Below are positions 51,652 to 60,666 of a stretch of DNA of 64,000 bases, piece by piece. Each line of letters starts with the position of its first letter. Position 1 is the first letter of the stretch. Under the pieces are notes generated by a model. That model had not been told where the DNA came from. It saw only the letters and a list, made by a program, of their open reading frames with translations, and ran no database searches. The position numbers and the translations under genes are program-made. The DNA comes from Kibdelosporangium philippinense. Lineage in GTDB: Bacteria; Actinomycetota; Actinomycetes; Mycobacteriales; Pseudonocardiaceae. The DNA lies in assembly GCF_021390435.2 (NCBI RefSeq), contig NZ_JAJVCN010000001.1, forward strand, positions 2,170,001 through 2,234,000, in the 5' to 3' direction.

Positions 51652-52329
51652 ATGGGATTGTTGGTGGACAGCGCTGGCTGTCCAATTGGACCTGAGGGGC
51701 CCCGTATGGTGGACATAACTGGGGTGGATGTCGCCGTCTGGCAAGGAGACATCGACTTCACCGCATTGGCCGGCGGTACTGCGCTGAGGTTCGCGTACAT
51801 CAGGTTGTGCAAGGGCCTCAACGAGTTCGACACCAAGGCCGTCCAGAACATGCGAGGCTTCGCGCAGATCGGCGTGCCATTTGGCCTGTACCACCGTATC
51901 GACACGACCCAAGGATCGCCGGAACAGCACGCGCTGTACTTCCTTTCGTGCCTGCGCCAAGTGTTGGACGAAGCGCCCGCACCGCACCTGGCGCACGCCC
52001 TTGACTACGAGAACGACGTGATGGGCGGTGGCCCATGGTGCCGCAGCTACATGGCGGGTGTTCGTGGGGTCACGGGTGACCGGCGATATGTGCTGTACAG
52101 CTCGGGTTCGTGGTTCGGCAAGCAGATCGGGCCGGAGGCGTACGCCGATCCCGAAGTGAAACTGTGGGTCGCGGACACCGGCAAATGGACCGGTGCCACG
52201 CCAGGCAACCCGAAGTTCAAGCACCCGCAGTCGGTCATTCACCAGTACAGCCACGAGGGCCGCGTGCCCGGCATCGGACCGAACTGCGATCTGGACATGC
52301 TGATCGGCCCGATGCCAGTCAGAAGCTAG
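51652..52329 (+). CDS. Glycoside hydrolase family 25 (lysozyme-like)
   Basis: GH25 muramidase fold: GVDVAVWQGDIDF near residue 24 with the conserved first Asp, FAYIRLCKG, FGLYHRIDT, the catalytic acids in ALDYEND, and WVADTGKW. 225 residues from ATG 51652 (GGAGA upstream); a second in-frame ATG at 51706 is possible. No signal peptide is seen, so it may be exported another way or act in the cytoplasm. Confidence 0.82.
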   Translation: MGLLVDSAGCPIGPEGPRMVDITGVDVAVWQGDIDFTALAGGTALRFAYIRLCKGLNEFDTKAVQNMRGFAQIGVPFGLYHRIDTTQGSPEQHALYFLSCLRQVLDEAPAPHLAHALDYENDVMGGGPWCRSYMAGVRGVTGDRRYVLYSSGSWFGKQIGPEAYADPEVKLWVADTGKWTGATPGNPKFKHPQSVIHQYSHEGRVPGIGPNCDLDMLIGPMPVRS

Positions 52330-52376
52330 CCGCGGTGTAAGTAATTGCGCCGAGGTCTGCGTTCGGGATCGACGAC

Positions 52377-52400
52377 AATGCCGCTTAGTTAAGCGGCATT
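52377..52400. terminator. Bidirectional hairpin between GH25 gene and the small reverse gene
   Basis: Perfect 11-bp palindrome AATGCCGCTTA-GT-TAAGCGGCATT (52377-52400). It also supplies the stop codon of the reverse-strand gene. Confidence 0.7.
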
Positions 52401-52600
52401 GGGATCGACGAAGTCCGGTGGAGTGAACCAGGCGCCGTCGTCTTTCAGCTCGACTGTCCATTCGCTGCGGTGGACGAGCCGCAGGACCAAGGCGCGCCGG
52501 ATGCATAGACCCGACGTAGCTCGCCCTCGGAAACGGAGATGCGCGCGACAAGCTCGCGATTGTCGAGAAGCTGCCAGAGTGTCGATGCGTTCTCCCCCAT
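52389..52600 (-). pseudogene. Small frameshifted hypothetical gene
   Basis: From ATG 52600 the frame reads MGENASTLWQLLDNRELV and then GELRRVYASG. The coding-like continuation is in another frame (RRALVLRLVHRSEWTVELK, ending FVDPNAA with stop at 52389-52391). A one-base shift near 52500-52510 joins them to a protein of about 70 residues. Function unknown. Confidence 0.45.
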
Positions 52601-52729
52601 GCCTCCAGAGTAGGCCGACGAAACGTGAAAGTCCTTGCAGTACAGGGCAACCACACGATCAGGTGTCAATGCTGGACAGGGCTCCCTTCCTCGCATCGGG
52701 CACGCCAGACGGGAGGAAGGGATGCCAGG

Positions 52730-53616
52730 TCAAGCGTTGACCGAGCAGACAGCCTCAGACAACAGCCGATAAGACCGAAGCCGGTCAGCAGGGTCATGTG
52801 TCAACGTATTGACAATGACCTCATCCACACCATGGTGCTTGGCCAGGCCGAGCAGGATGGGCTGAAGCTGTTCCGGTGTCCCGGCCAGCAGCGCGCGGCT
52901 GTGTAGATCGGCGCGCTCCAGCTCCATGCTCGTCCAGCGATGCGCGCTGACGGTGGCAGGCGAAGGCATCGGCCGGTCGTCGCCGAGGTCCTTTCTCGCA
53001 CGCCACAACAGAAAACCCTGCGCCAACGAATAGCCTTCGAAGCCGTGTCGGCCGCGACAACACGCAGCGCGAGCGCGCCACGAGGATCCGCCGCCTGACT
53101 GGTGTACGCGTCCAAAGCGGCGACCCCGGGCGCGGGGTTGAGGAAATGGGCGAAGGCGAACCCAGTTCCCAGGCGTGCCGCGAGACCGGCCGAAGACCCG
53201 CTGCTGCCAAGCAGCCACACGTCCGAAGGCCCCATCGCCCGCACGATATCCGAGACCTGCTGCGGAAATTCACCGGCAGGGCCACCCGCGCGACCGACAC
53301 CGAGATCCACCCGCCCCGGGTACAAAGCCGACAGCACACGGAAAACCTCGATGACCTTGTCCGAAGTGTACCGTGGCAGCAGCACGCCACCAGATCCGAC
53401 GCGCATCGTCCGAGTGTTCGCCAGTATCGCCCCGGCCAAGATTTCCGGTGCGGTACCGGCAAAACCCGGCGAGTTGTGGTGCTCAGCCACCCAGTAACGG
53501 GCAATGCCCAAACCCTCGGCGGCACGCGCGGTGTCCACTGAGGACTGCAATGCCTCAGCCGCCGTACCGCCCTCGGGAATGGGGGATTGGTCGAGGATCG
53601 AGAGCCGCACGGTCAC
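52730..53616 (-). pseudogene. LLM-class flavin oxidoreductase, frameshifted
   Basis: Luciferase-like (LLM) monooxygenase/reductase family. From GTG 53616: VRLSILDQSPIPEG, RYWVAEHHNSPGFAGTAPEI, GSGGVLLPRYTSDKV, VDLGVGRAGG, FAFAHFLNP. Near 53036-53042 the frame breaks after ALRVVAADTAS. The family's next conserved part (GFLLWRARKDLGDDRP) is in another frame and runs to the stop at 52730. One missing G in the TCGAAGG stretch (minus strand) would restore the gene. Its start overlaps the previous gene's stop (GTGA). Confidence 0.75.
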
Positions 53617-54098
53617 GCCGTCGTCGCCGGGACGATCCGGTAGTCCGCCTCGAACACCAGATTGTGCAGGTCCGCGGCGATGATCGCCCGCATCGTCGGC
53701 AACTCGTGAGCGGCCTGCTCCGGCGTGAACACGTTGAGCGGCCATTCACCCACAGTGGCGCCGGACAAGTGCGGATGATGGAAACCACGGCCATAGTGCG
53801 CACGGATCAGCACAGGACTGATGCCCGCGCCCTCCTGCTCTTTCCATGACAGCGCCCACACCGCGGCAACGCCACCATCCGGCGACCGGGTCAGCCCGGA
53901 GGCCACGATGGTCCCGGTGTCCAGCAGTAGATCGGAGTTCATCTCGGCGAGTGCCTGCCGGGCAACGGGATCCAGCAACTCCACCGTATCGGCGAACAGT
54001 TTTTCCTTGTCCGTACGGGATACCGCGGTCTCGCCGTGGGTGCCGTCGCGTAGGTCGGCGAAGTGCCGCAGCAGCGCTTCGGAATGGGTCAGGGTCAT
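53613..54098 (-). CDS. Hypothetical protein in esterase/oxidoreductase operon
   Basis: 161 residues, no family recognised. It contains a Trp/His-rich middle (VAAVWALSWKEQEG, RAHYGRGFHHPHLSG) and no signal or membrane segment. It is coupled on both sides by 4-bp overlaps with the esterase (upstream) and the LLM oxidoreductase (downstream), so the three form one operon. Confidence 0.7.
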   Translation of the reverse strand: MTLTHSEALLRHFADLRDGTHGETAVSRTDKEKLFADTVELLDPVARQALAEMNSDLLLDTGTIVASGLTRSPDGGVAAVWALSWKEQEGAGISPVLIRAHYGRGFHHPHLSGATVGEWPLNVFTPEQAAHELPTMRAIIAADLHNLVFEADYRIVPATTA

Positions 54099-54838
54099 GA
54101 TGTCTCCTTGATGGCGGTGAGGTCCCGCAACGCGGAACCAAGCCAGTCACGCAACGGGTTCGCGCCCGGCTGCAGGAACACGCCGTGTGGCAGGCCCGGA
54201 AACAGCCGCAACTCCACGGTAATCCCAGCGGCCCGCAGGCGCTTGGCGTAGTCGTGCACGTCGCCCGACACCGGATCGAGTGAGCCGACGCCGAGCACCG
54301 CGGGTGGCAGGCCGCTGAGGTCCTTGGCGTCGAACGGCGTGCTGTACGCGTCCCCAGGTCCGTTTGCCCGGTACAGCCGCCACGCCGCCTGCATGTCCGA
54401 TTTGGTCGGGAAAGTCCCCAGTGAGTACGAGGCGGCCTGGCATTCCGGGTCGAACGGTGGATACGCCAGCACCTGGGCGGTCAGCGAGCGGCCGAGGTCT
54501 CGCCAGGTCAGCGCCGCGCAGGCGGCGATAGTGCCGCCCGCGCTGTCGCCGCCGACCGCGACCCGGCCGCTCTGGGTGGACGCCCAGTCCATGATGGTCA
54601 GTACGTCGGTCAGTGCCGCGGGGTGGGGGTGGTGGGGTGCCAGCCGGTATTCGACGCTGACGACCGTGCGGCCGGATTGCACGGCCAAGTCGGCGCACGG
54701 TTCGTGCCAGCCTTCGACCGAGCCGCGGATCCAGCTGCCGCCGTGCGCCCACACCAGCCATTCGTCCCGTCCGTTGGCTGGACGGAACACCCGGGCTGGC
54801 ACGCCGCGCACGACGACCGATTCCCACGTGACGCCCAC
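54095..54838 (-). CDS. Alpha/beta hydrolase (HSL-type esterase)
   Basis: Hormone-sensitive-lipase-like esterase: oxyanion motif WAHGGSW, nucleophile GGDSAGGT, acid and His regions LDPVSGDVHDY and LPHGVFLQ. 247 residues. First gene of the three-gene reverse operon, 3 bp after the MFS gene stop. Confidence 0.88.
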   Translation of the reverse strand: MGVTWESVVVRGVPARVFRPANGRDEWLVWAHGGSWIRGSVEGWHEPCADLAVQSGRTVVSVEYRLAPHHPHPAALTDVLTIMDWASTQSGRVAVGGDSAGGTIAACAALTWRDLGRSLTAQVLAYPPFDPECQAASYSLGTFPTKSDMQAAWRLYRANGPGDAYSTPFDAKDLSGLPPAVLGVGSLDPVSGDVHDYAKRLRAAGITVELRLFPGLPHGVFLQPGANPLRDWLGSALRDLTAIKETS

Positions 54839-54841
54839 TCG

Positions 54842-56284
54842 TTACGCGTCCTGCTTGGCGGGACGCAGGAACAGCGCGATCAATGCGGCCGCGACAAGGC
54901 ACAGCGCGGTGTTGACGTAGATCGCGGTGGTCACGCCGTCCAGCACGGACGACGGTGTCTCGCCGCCGAGCGCGTGCACCCGGGCTGTGGCGATCGCGCT
55001 CATGATCGGGATGCCCATGGTGATGCCGACCTGCTGGCTCATCGTGGCAAGGCCGGTCGCCATGCCCTGTTCGTTGTCCGGCAAGCCACCGGTCGCGGTC
55101 ACCATGAACCCGACGATCGCCACCAGGTTCGCCACACCGCCAACGAAGGTCGCCACCAGCAGCAGCGCGATCGATGCCGAGGTGTCACCGAGCAGCACCA
55201 GCGGCAACGTGGCGGCGGCCTGGACGAGGAAACCGGCGATCACGGTCTTCTTGTTGCCCAGCTTGCCGATGATCTTCGGTGCGATGATGCCGCCGAGTAC
55301 CGTGCCCGCGCCGAGCACCGCGAACGACAGGCCCGCGCCGAGCGGCGTGTAGCCGAGCATCTTCTGCAGGTACAGCGTGAGCAGGAAGACCAGCGAGGTC
55401 TCGGTGATGAACGCGAGCAGCCCGGCGAAGTTGCCCCAGCCGATGCTGCGGCGCTTGAGGATCGACGTCGGCACCAACGGCGCCGCGACCCGCTTCTCGA
55501 TCGCCAAGAAGGCCACGAGCAACACGGCACCGACGGCCAGCGGACCCCACGAAAGCGTGTCCGCCCAACCCTTTTCGCCCGCGGTGGTCAGTCCGAAGAC
55601 GATGGCGAGCAGACCGAGCGTCACGGTGATGGCGCCGGGCACGTCCAGCTTCGGCCGCTCTTCCGGGCGGCTTTCGGTGAGCACAGTCGGCGCGAGCACC
55701 AGAACCACAAGCGCGACAGGGACGTTGATGAAGAACGCCCAACGCCAGCTCAGCACGTCCGTGAGCACACCGCCGAGGATCGCGCCGGTGGTGAAGCCCG
55801 AGGCCATGAGCGCGCCGTTGAGGCCGAGGACCTTGTCACGCAGCGCGCCTTCCGGGAAGGACGTCGTCAGCAGCGACAACGCGGCGGGAGTGACCGCGGC
55901 CGTAGCCAGACCCTGCGCCACCCGCGCGGCCAGCAGCAGCGCCGGGTCGGTGGCCAGGCCACCAGCCAAAGAACCGATGCCGAGCAACGCCATGCCGACC
56001 AGGAACAGCCGCCTGCGGCCGAACAGGTCGGCAACCCGGCCGAACAGCAACGTGAAACCCGCGGCACACAGGGCGAACGCCGTCGCGATCCACTGCAAGT
56101 TCTCCAGGGAGAACCCGACCGCCGACCCGATCTGGGGCAGCGCCACGTTCAGGATCGAGAAGTCGACGGCGAGGGTGAAGCTCGCGCTGAGCAACAGGAT
56201 GAGGGTGAGGCGTTGCCGCGAGGTCATCGACGGCGCGGCCGTTACGGCCCCGGCCTCGCTTGTGACCTGCTCGACACTAGACAT
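54842..56284 (-). CDS. MFS transporter, DHA2/EmrB-type drug exporter
   Basis: 480 residues with about 14 hydrophobic segments. Motif A is seen in LFGRVADLFGRRRLF, motif C-like in ALMASGFTTGAILGGVLTD, and the N-terminal ASFTLAVDFSILNVALPQI is typical of the DHA2 group. Probably proton-driven export of a drug or metabolite. Divergent from a second MFS gene at 56569; the 284-bp gap holds a small palindrome at 56482-56497. Same strand as the esterase operon. Confidence 0.9.
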   Translation of the reverse strand: MSSVEQVTSEAGAVTAAPSMTSRQRLTLILLLSASFTLAVDFSILNVALPQIGSAVGFSLENLQWIATAFALCAAGFTLLFGRVADLFGRRRLFLVGMALLGIGSLAGGLATDPALLLAARVAQGLATAAVTPAALSLLTTSFPEGALRDKVLGLNGALMASGFTTGAILGGVLTDVLSWRWAFFINVPVALVVLVLAPTVLTESRPEERPKLDVPGAITVTLGLLAIVFGLTTAGEKGWADTLSWGPLAVGAVLLVAFLAIEKRVAAPLVPTSILKRRSIGWGNFAGLLAFITETSLVFLLTLYLQKMLGYTPLGAGLSFAVLGAGTVLGGIIAPKIIGKLGNKKTVIAGFLVQAAATLPLVLLGDTSASIALLLVATFVGGVANLVAIVGFMVTATGGLPDNEQGMATGLATMSQQVGITMGIPIMSAIATARVHALGGETPSSVLDGVTTAIYVNTALCLVAAALIALFLRPAKQDA

Positions 56285-56481
56285 GCCGATTTTTTCCTTT
56301 CCGGAGGAATGAAGACTTTGTCATACAACAATCCACCGAGCTCCAGCCGCGCAGCCAGTACCCTGCGTTGCCGAGCACTCCGCTGCATAGCACTCGCAGG
56401 GATACCCACGCAGCGGGATGGCGGGTCACAATGACGCCATTCGGCAGCCGGGTGGAAGACTGGGGGATAAATGCAAAACGA

Positions 56482-56497
56482 CGCTTTTAGTAAAGCG
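56482..56497. promoter_or_regulatory. Small palindrome in the divergent MFS-MFS promoter region
   Basis: CGCTTT-TAGT-AAAGCG, 6-bp arms, in the most AT-rich part of the 284-bp gap 56285-56568. It could be an operator for the 56569 gene; no regulator is adjacent. The rest of the gap shows nothing clear. Confidence 0.25.
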
Positions 56498-56568
56498 CTC
56501 AATTTACCGATGAGTCAACGTCGTGTTACCCGAGGGCGCAGTGCTGTCAAAGACCAGGGAGTGCGGCG

Positions 56569-57768
56569 ATGACAGTCGCTTTGTTGGCCCTCGCGATCGG
56601 CGCGTTCGGCATCGGTACCACCGAGTTCGTCATTGTCGGGCTGCTGCCACAGGTCGCTGCCGACCTGGGGGTTTCCATTCCCAGTGCGGGCCTGCTGATT
56701 TCGGGTTACGCGCTGAGCGTGGTGATCGGCGCCCCGCTGATGACCGCAGCGGGCTCGCGCCTGCCGCGTAAGACCATGTTGGTGCTGCTTATGGCGGTGT
56801 TCCTGGCAGGGAACGCGCTGTGTGCGGTGGCCGAGAACTACGCGCTGCTGATGGTCGGCCGCGCGGTCGCGGCGTTGTGTCACGGCGCGTTCTTCGGGAT
56901 CGGCTCGGTGGTGGCGGCCAACCTGGTCGCGCCCAACAAACGGGCAAGCGCGATCGCGATGATGTTCACCGGGCTGACTGTGGCCAACGTCCTCGGCGTG
57001 CCGCTCGGCACCGCCCTTGGCCAGCATTTCGGCTGGCGGTCGACGTTCTGGGCGGTCACGGCCCTCGGCGTCGTCGGGATCATCGGCATCATCACCCTCG
57101 TGCCGCGGCAGCCCGTTCCAGAAGGCGGGATCCGCGGCGAGCTGGCCGTGTTCCGCCGTCCGCAGGTGTGGTTGGCGCTGCTCATGACCACGCTCGGCTT
57201 CGCAGGGGTGTTCGCGTCCTTCACCTACATCGCGCCGATGATGACGCAGGTCGCGGGCTTCTCCGAGGGCGCGGTGAGCTGGCTGCTGATCCTGTTCGGC
57301 GCCGGGTTGTGCATCGGCAACGTTGTTGGCGGGCGTGCCGCGGACCGCAAACTGATGCCGAGCTTGTACGTCATCCTCACGCTGCTCGCGGTCGTGTTGT
57401 TGATCCTCGTGTTCACGGCACAGGCACAGCTACCCGCGGCGATCACGATCCTGCTGTTCGGTGCGGCCGGATTCGCGACCGTTCCCGCGCTGCAGATGCG
57501 GGTGATGGACAAGGCCGAAGGGGCGCCAGCGCTGGCGTCGGCAGCCAACATCGCGGCCTTCAACCTCGGCAACGCCATCGGCGCGTGGCTCGGCGGGCTG
57601 ACCATCGACGCCGGATTCGGTTTCACATCGGCGAACTGGGTCGGCGCGCTTCTCGCTTTGTCCGGATTGTCGGTCGCGGTCGTGTCCGGAACGCTTGACC
57701 GGCTGTCCCGAAGGTCGGGAATGCATTCCTCCGCCGTTGAGGAATTCCCAGTCGCGGGCGCTCGGTAA
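56569..57768 (+). CDS. MFS transporter, DHA1/AraJ-type
   Basis: 399 residues, about 12 hydrophobic segments. N-terminal IGAFGIGTTEFVIVGLLPQVAADLGVS is the typical start of AraJ/arabinose-efflux-like exporters; GAPLMTAAGSRLPRK is motif A. Substrate unknown. ATG 56569 follows GGGAGTGCGGCG. Confidence 0.9.
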   Translation: MTVALLALAIGAFGIGTTEFVIVGLLPQVAADLGVSIPSAGLLISGYALSVVIGAPLMTAAGSRLPRKTMLVLLMAVFLAGNALCAVAENYALLMVGRAVAALCHGAFFGIGSVVAANLVAPNKRASAIAMMFTGLTVANVLGVPLGTALGQHFGWRSTFWAVTALGVVGIIGIITLVPRQPVPEGGIRGELAVFRRPQVWLALLMTTLGFAGVFASFTYIAPMMTQVAGFSEGAVSWLLILFGAGLCIGNVVGGRAADRKLMPSLYVILTLLAVVLLILVFTAQAQLPAAITILLFGAAGFATVPALQMRVMDKAEGAPALASAANIAAFNLGNAIGAWLGGLTIDAGFGFTSANWVGALLALSGLSVAVVSGTLDRLSRRSGMHSSAVEEFPVAGAR

Positions 57769-57988
57769 GGCACCCTTTCACCTGCGAATTTGTCCAAAGG
57801 TGCAGATTTTCGGCTATGCAATGTGGATCGCTTGACCCCCTCTATGGCGCGCGGTACGTTGCTGACGCAGAATACGGGGGAGTCAGGGAAATCCGCGTTA
57901 TATCCGCGTGATTGTTTGTTTCATGTTTCCGGGCGGTTGCTGATGTGTCCGGCTTATTAAGTATGCACAGAAAAGGGGATTCTCCACG

Positions 57989-59644
57989 ATGAATGATGCC
58001 AGTGCGGTGAATCGCAGATCACTGTTATTCGGCGCGGCCGCGGCGACAGGCGCCTTGGCGGCAGGCACGGGGACGGCCTATGCCGAGCCTGCGGTCGCTG
58101 CTCCGGCCGGGGCGACCATCCGCCCGAACGACCCGCGCTACCCGGAGCTGACGACCGGCAACAACCAGCGGTTCGTCGCCAAGCCGGACTACATCCGCAT
58201 GATCAAGTCGACCGAGGACGCTGAGCGCGCGGTGCGCGACGCCGTCCGCGCGGGCAAGCGGGTCTCGATCCGCGGCGGCGGGCACTGCTTCTCCGACTTC
58301 GTGTGCAACCCCGAGGTCGAGGTCGGCCTGGACGTCTCGGAGATGACCGGCGTCTACTACGACTCGGCGCGCCGCGCGTTCGCGGTCGAGTCCGGCGCCC
58401 GGTTGATCAACGTCTACGAGGCACTGTTCAAGGGCTGGAACGTCACCATCCCCGGCGGCATTTGTTACAGCGTCGGCATTGCCGGGCACATCGCCGGTGG
58501 TGGGTACGGCCTGCTCTCGCGTGCCCACGGCCTGACGGTCGACCACCTGTACGCGGTCGAGGTTGTCGTGGTCGAGAACGGCGGTCGCGTTCGGACAGTC
58601 GTGGCAACACGCGAGGCGAACGACCCGCATCGCGACCTGTGGTGGGCGCACACCGGTGGCGGTGGCGGCAACTTCGGCGTCGTCACGCGCTACTGGTTCC
58701 GCTCGCCCGGCGCGACCGGGACCAACCCGTCCGACCAGCTGATTTCCCCGCCGTCGAAGGTGCTCGTCAGCGCGATCGAGTTCCCGTGGGACGAGCTCGA
58801 CGAGCGCGAATTCCACCGGCTGCTGAAGAACTTCGGCGCGTGGCACGAGCGCAACGCGGGCCGGAACTCGCCCGCGACCAGCCTGAGCAGCCTGTTCAAC
58901 GTCAGCTCGAAGGCACACGGCGGCCTGGGGATGTTCACCCAGGTCGACGCGGGCGCGCCGGGTGCGCGCAAGCTGCTTGACGACTACATCGCCGCGATCA
59001 CCGAGGGCGTCAGCGTCACCCCGCAGGCCGCGACCCGCTCGATGGGCGAAATCGGTGCCATGCCTGGCTTCGAGGCGCCTCGCGAACTGCCGTGGCTGCA
59101 GGCCACCCGGATGGTCGGCACGAACAACCCCACCATCACCAACCCGAGCTCGCGCGGCGGCCACAAGTCGGCGTACATGCTCAAGAACTTCACCGACGCG
59201 CAGATCGCGGCGCTCTACAAGCACATGACACGCCCGGACTTCCAGAACCCGGACACGATGCTCGTGCTGTTCTCCTTCGGTGGCAAGGTGAACGCGGTCG
59301 GTCCGAACGCGACAGCCAACGCGCAGCGCAGTTCCATCTTCAAGATGTGCTTCCAGACCTTCTGGGAGAAGCCGGAACAGGACGAGTTCTACCTCGGCTG
59401 GCTGCGTGAGCTCTACGGCGAATTCTTCGCCGCGACCGGTGGCGTCCCTGTTCCCGGCACCACGGCCGACGGCTGCTACATCAACTACCCGGACAACGAT
59501 GTCGCCAGCGCGTCGTACAACCGTTCCGGTGTGCCGTGGTCGACTCTGTACTACAAGGACAACTACCCCCGGTTGCAGCGGGTCAAGCGGCGCTATGACC
59601 CGACCAACTACTTCCGGCACGCGTTGTCCATTCAACCAGTCTGA
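57989..59644 (+). CDS. Secreted bicovalent-flavin (BBE-type) oxidase, hexose-oxidase-like
   Basis: FAD-linked oxidase of the berberine-bridge family, similar along its length to the glycopeptide hexose oxidase Dbv29. Seen: twin-arginine-type signal (NRRSLLFGAAAATG), FAD domain with His99 (RGGGHCFSDF) and Cys159 (PGGICYSVG), which would both bind the flavin covalently, HTGGGGGNFGVVTRYW, and C-terminal NYPDNDV ... YYKDNYPRL ... DPTNYF. Dbv29 oxidises the sugar C-6 of A40926; here export suggests an extracellular role, and the substrate is unknown. 551 residues. It sits right before the StrR-type regulator gene. Confidence 0.85.
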   Translation: MNDASAVNRRSLLFGAAAATGALAAGTGTAYAEPAVAAPAGATIRPNDPRYPELTTGNNQRFVAKPDYIRMIKSTEDAERAVRDAVRAGKRVSIRGGGHCFSDFVCNPEVEVGLDVSEMTGVYYDSARRAFAVESGARLINVYEALFKGWNVTIPGGICYSVGIAGHIAGGGYGLLSRAHGLTVDHLYAVEVVVVENGGRVRTVVATREANDPHRDLWWAHTGGGGGNFGVVTRYWFRSPGATGTNPSDQLISPPSKVLVSAIEFPWDELDEREFHRLLKNFGAWHERNAGRNSPATSLSSLFNVSSKAHGGLGMFTQVDAGAPGARKLLDDYIAAITEGVSVTPQAATRSMGEIGAMPGFEAPRELPWLQATRMVGTNNPTITNPSSRGGHKSAYMLKNFTDAQIAALYKHMTRPDFQNPDTMLVLFSFGGKVNAVGPNATANAQRSSIFKMCFQTFWEKPEQDEFYLGWLRELYGEFFAATGGVPVPGTTADGCYINYPDNDVASASYNRSGVPWSTLYYKDNYPRLQRVKRRYDPTNYFRHALSIQPV

Positions 59645-59676
59645 CGGCGTCTGGCTTGAAGGGGGTTGGGGGAAGC

Positions 59677-60666
59677 ATGATGCCGGAACACCGTCCAAAC
59701 ATGTCCATTGTGGAATCGCCAGCGCTCGGCCCGGTCCGTCTACTCAGGATCGCCGACGTGAAACCGGCCGACTCGCCGAGGACCGGCGGGCAGGTCGCCG
59801 AATACGTGCGACTGCTTGCCGAGGCGAACACCGAACTGCCGCCGATCATCGTGGACCGGGCCACGATGCGAGTGATCGACGGCATGCACCGGCTACGGGC
59901 CGCGGTCGTGCGCGGCTCACAGACGATCGAGGCGCGGCTCTTCGACGGGTCGCCGTTCGAGGTGTTCGTGTTCGCCTTGCGGGCCAACGTGGAGAACGGC
60001 CTGCCACTGTCCTTGGCCGACAGGTCTGCGGCAGCCGAGCGGATCGTGTGCTGGCGGCCGGAATGGTCCGACCGGGCCATCGCGTCGGTCACCGGCCTCG
60101 CGTCCGGCACGGTCGCGGCGATCCGGGCGCGCGTGGGCAAAGCAGAAGGCCCGACCAGGGTCGGGCTTGACGGCAAATCACGGCCGATGAGCAGTGCGGA
60201 AGGACGGCGCGCTGCTTGCGAGTTCGTGGTCAACAATCCGAACGCGTCGTTGCGTGCGATTGCCAAGGCCGCTGGGATCTCGGTCGGCACCGCACGCGAC
60301 GTGCGTGAGGGGTTACGTCGCGGCGAGGACCCGTTGCTGCCAAAGCAACGGGCGGCGCTGGAGAACGACAGCGGGTCCGCTGCGCTCCCGGTCCCGTCGT
60401 CGCGGCCGGTGGAGGAGCAGCGAGCGACGGTCGACGCGTTACGCAACGATCCGTCGCTGCGCTACTCGATCGTCGGCCGGATGCTGTTGCGGCTGCTGGA
60501 TACGCACGCCATCGGGTCGCGTGAGTGGCTTCGGCTGGCCGACGCCGTGCCGATCCACTACGCCGAGATGGTGTCCGAAGCGGCACACGAGTGCGCGGGA
60601 GCGTGGCGGCAGTTCGCGGGACAGCTGCAGCGGCGCCACAAAATGGCCGCTGCTCAAGAGTCCTGA
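59677..60666 (+). CDS. StrR/Bbr-family pathway-specific regulator
   Basis: DNA-binding activator of the StrR type (ParB-N-like domain plus helix-turn-helix), the class that switches on GPA clusters (Bbr, Dbv4, Tei15*). Seen: LLRIADVKPADSPRTGG, LPPIIVDRATMRVIDGMHRLRAA, EARLFDGSPFEVFVFALRANV, GLPLSLADR, and the helix-turn-helix WSDRAIASVTGLASGTVAAIRARV. ATG 59677 is preceded by GGGGGAAG; TTG 59656 is less likely. 329 residues. It lies about 18 kb past the last GPA gene but is the natural partner for the GTCCAG-N17-TTGGAC site upstream of oxyA. The 3' end overlaps the convergent regulator by 13 bp. Confidence 0.85.
   Translation: MMPEHRPNMSIVESPALGPVRLLRIADVKPADSPRTGGQVAEYVRLLAEANTELPPIIVDRATMRVIDGMHRLRAAVVRGSQTIEARLFDGSPFEVFVFALRANVENGLPLSLADRSAAAERIVCWRPEWSDRAIASVTGLASGTVAAIRARVGKAEGPTRVGLDGKSRPMSSAEGRRAACEFVVNNPNASLRAIAKAAGISVGTARDVREGLRRGEDPLLPKQRAALENDSGSAALPVPSSRPVEEQRATVDALRNDPSLRYSIVGRMLLRLLDTHAIGSREWLRLADAVPIHYAEMVSEAAHECAGAWRQFAGQLQRRHKMAAAQES

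Noticed and set aside
54623..56434. 603-codon plus-strand open frame over the esterase and DHA2 transporter genes
   Set aside because: Runs antisense to two well-supported genes and is rich in Arg, Gly, Asp and His repeats typical of shadow frames.
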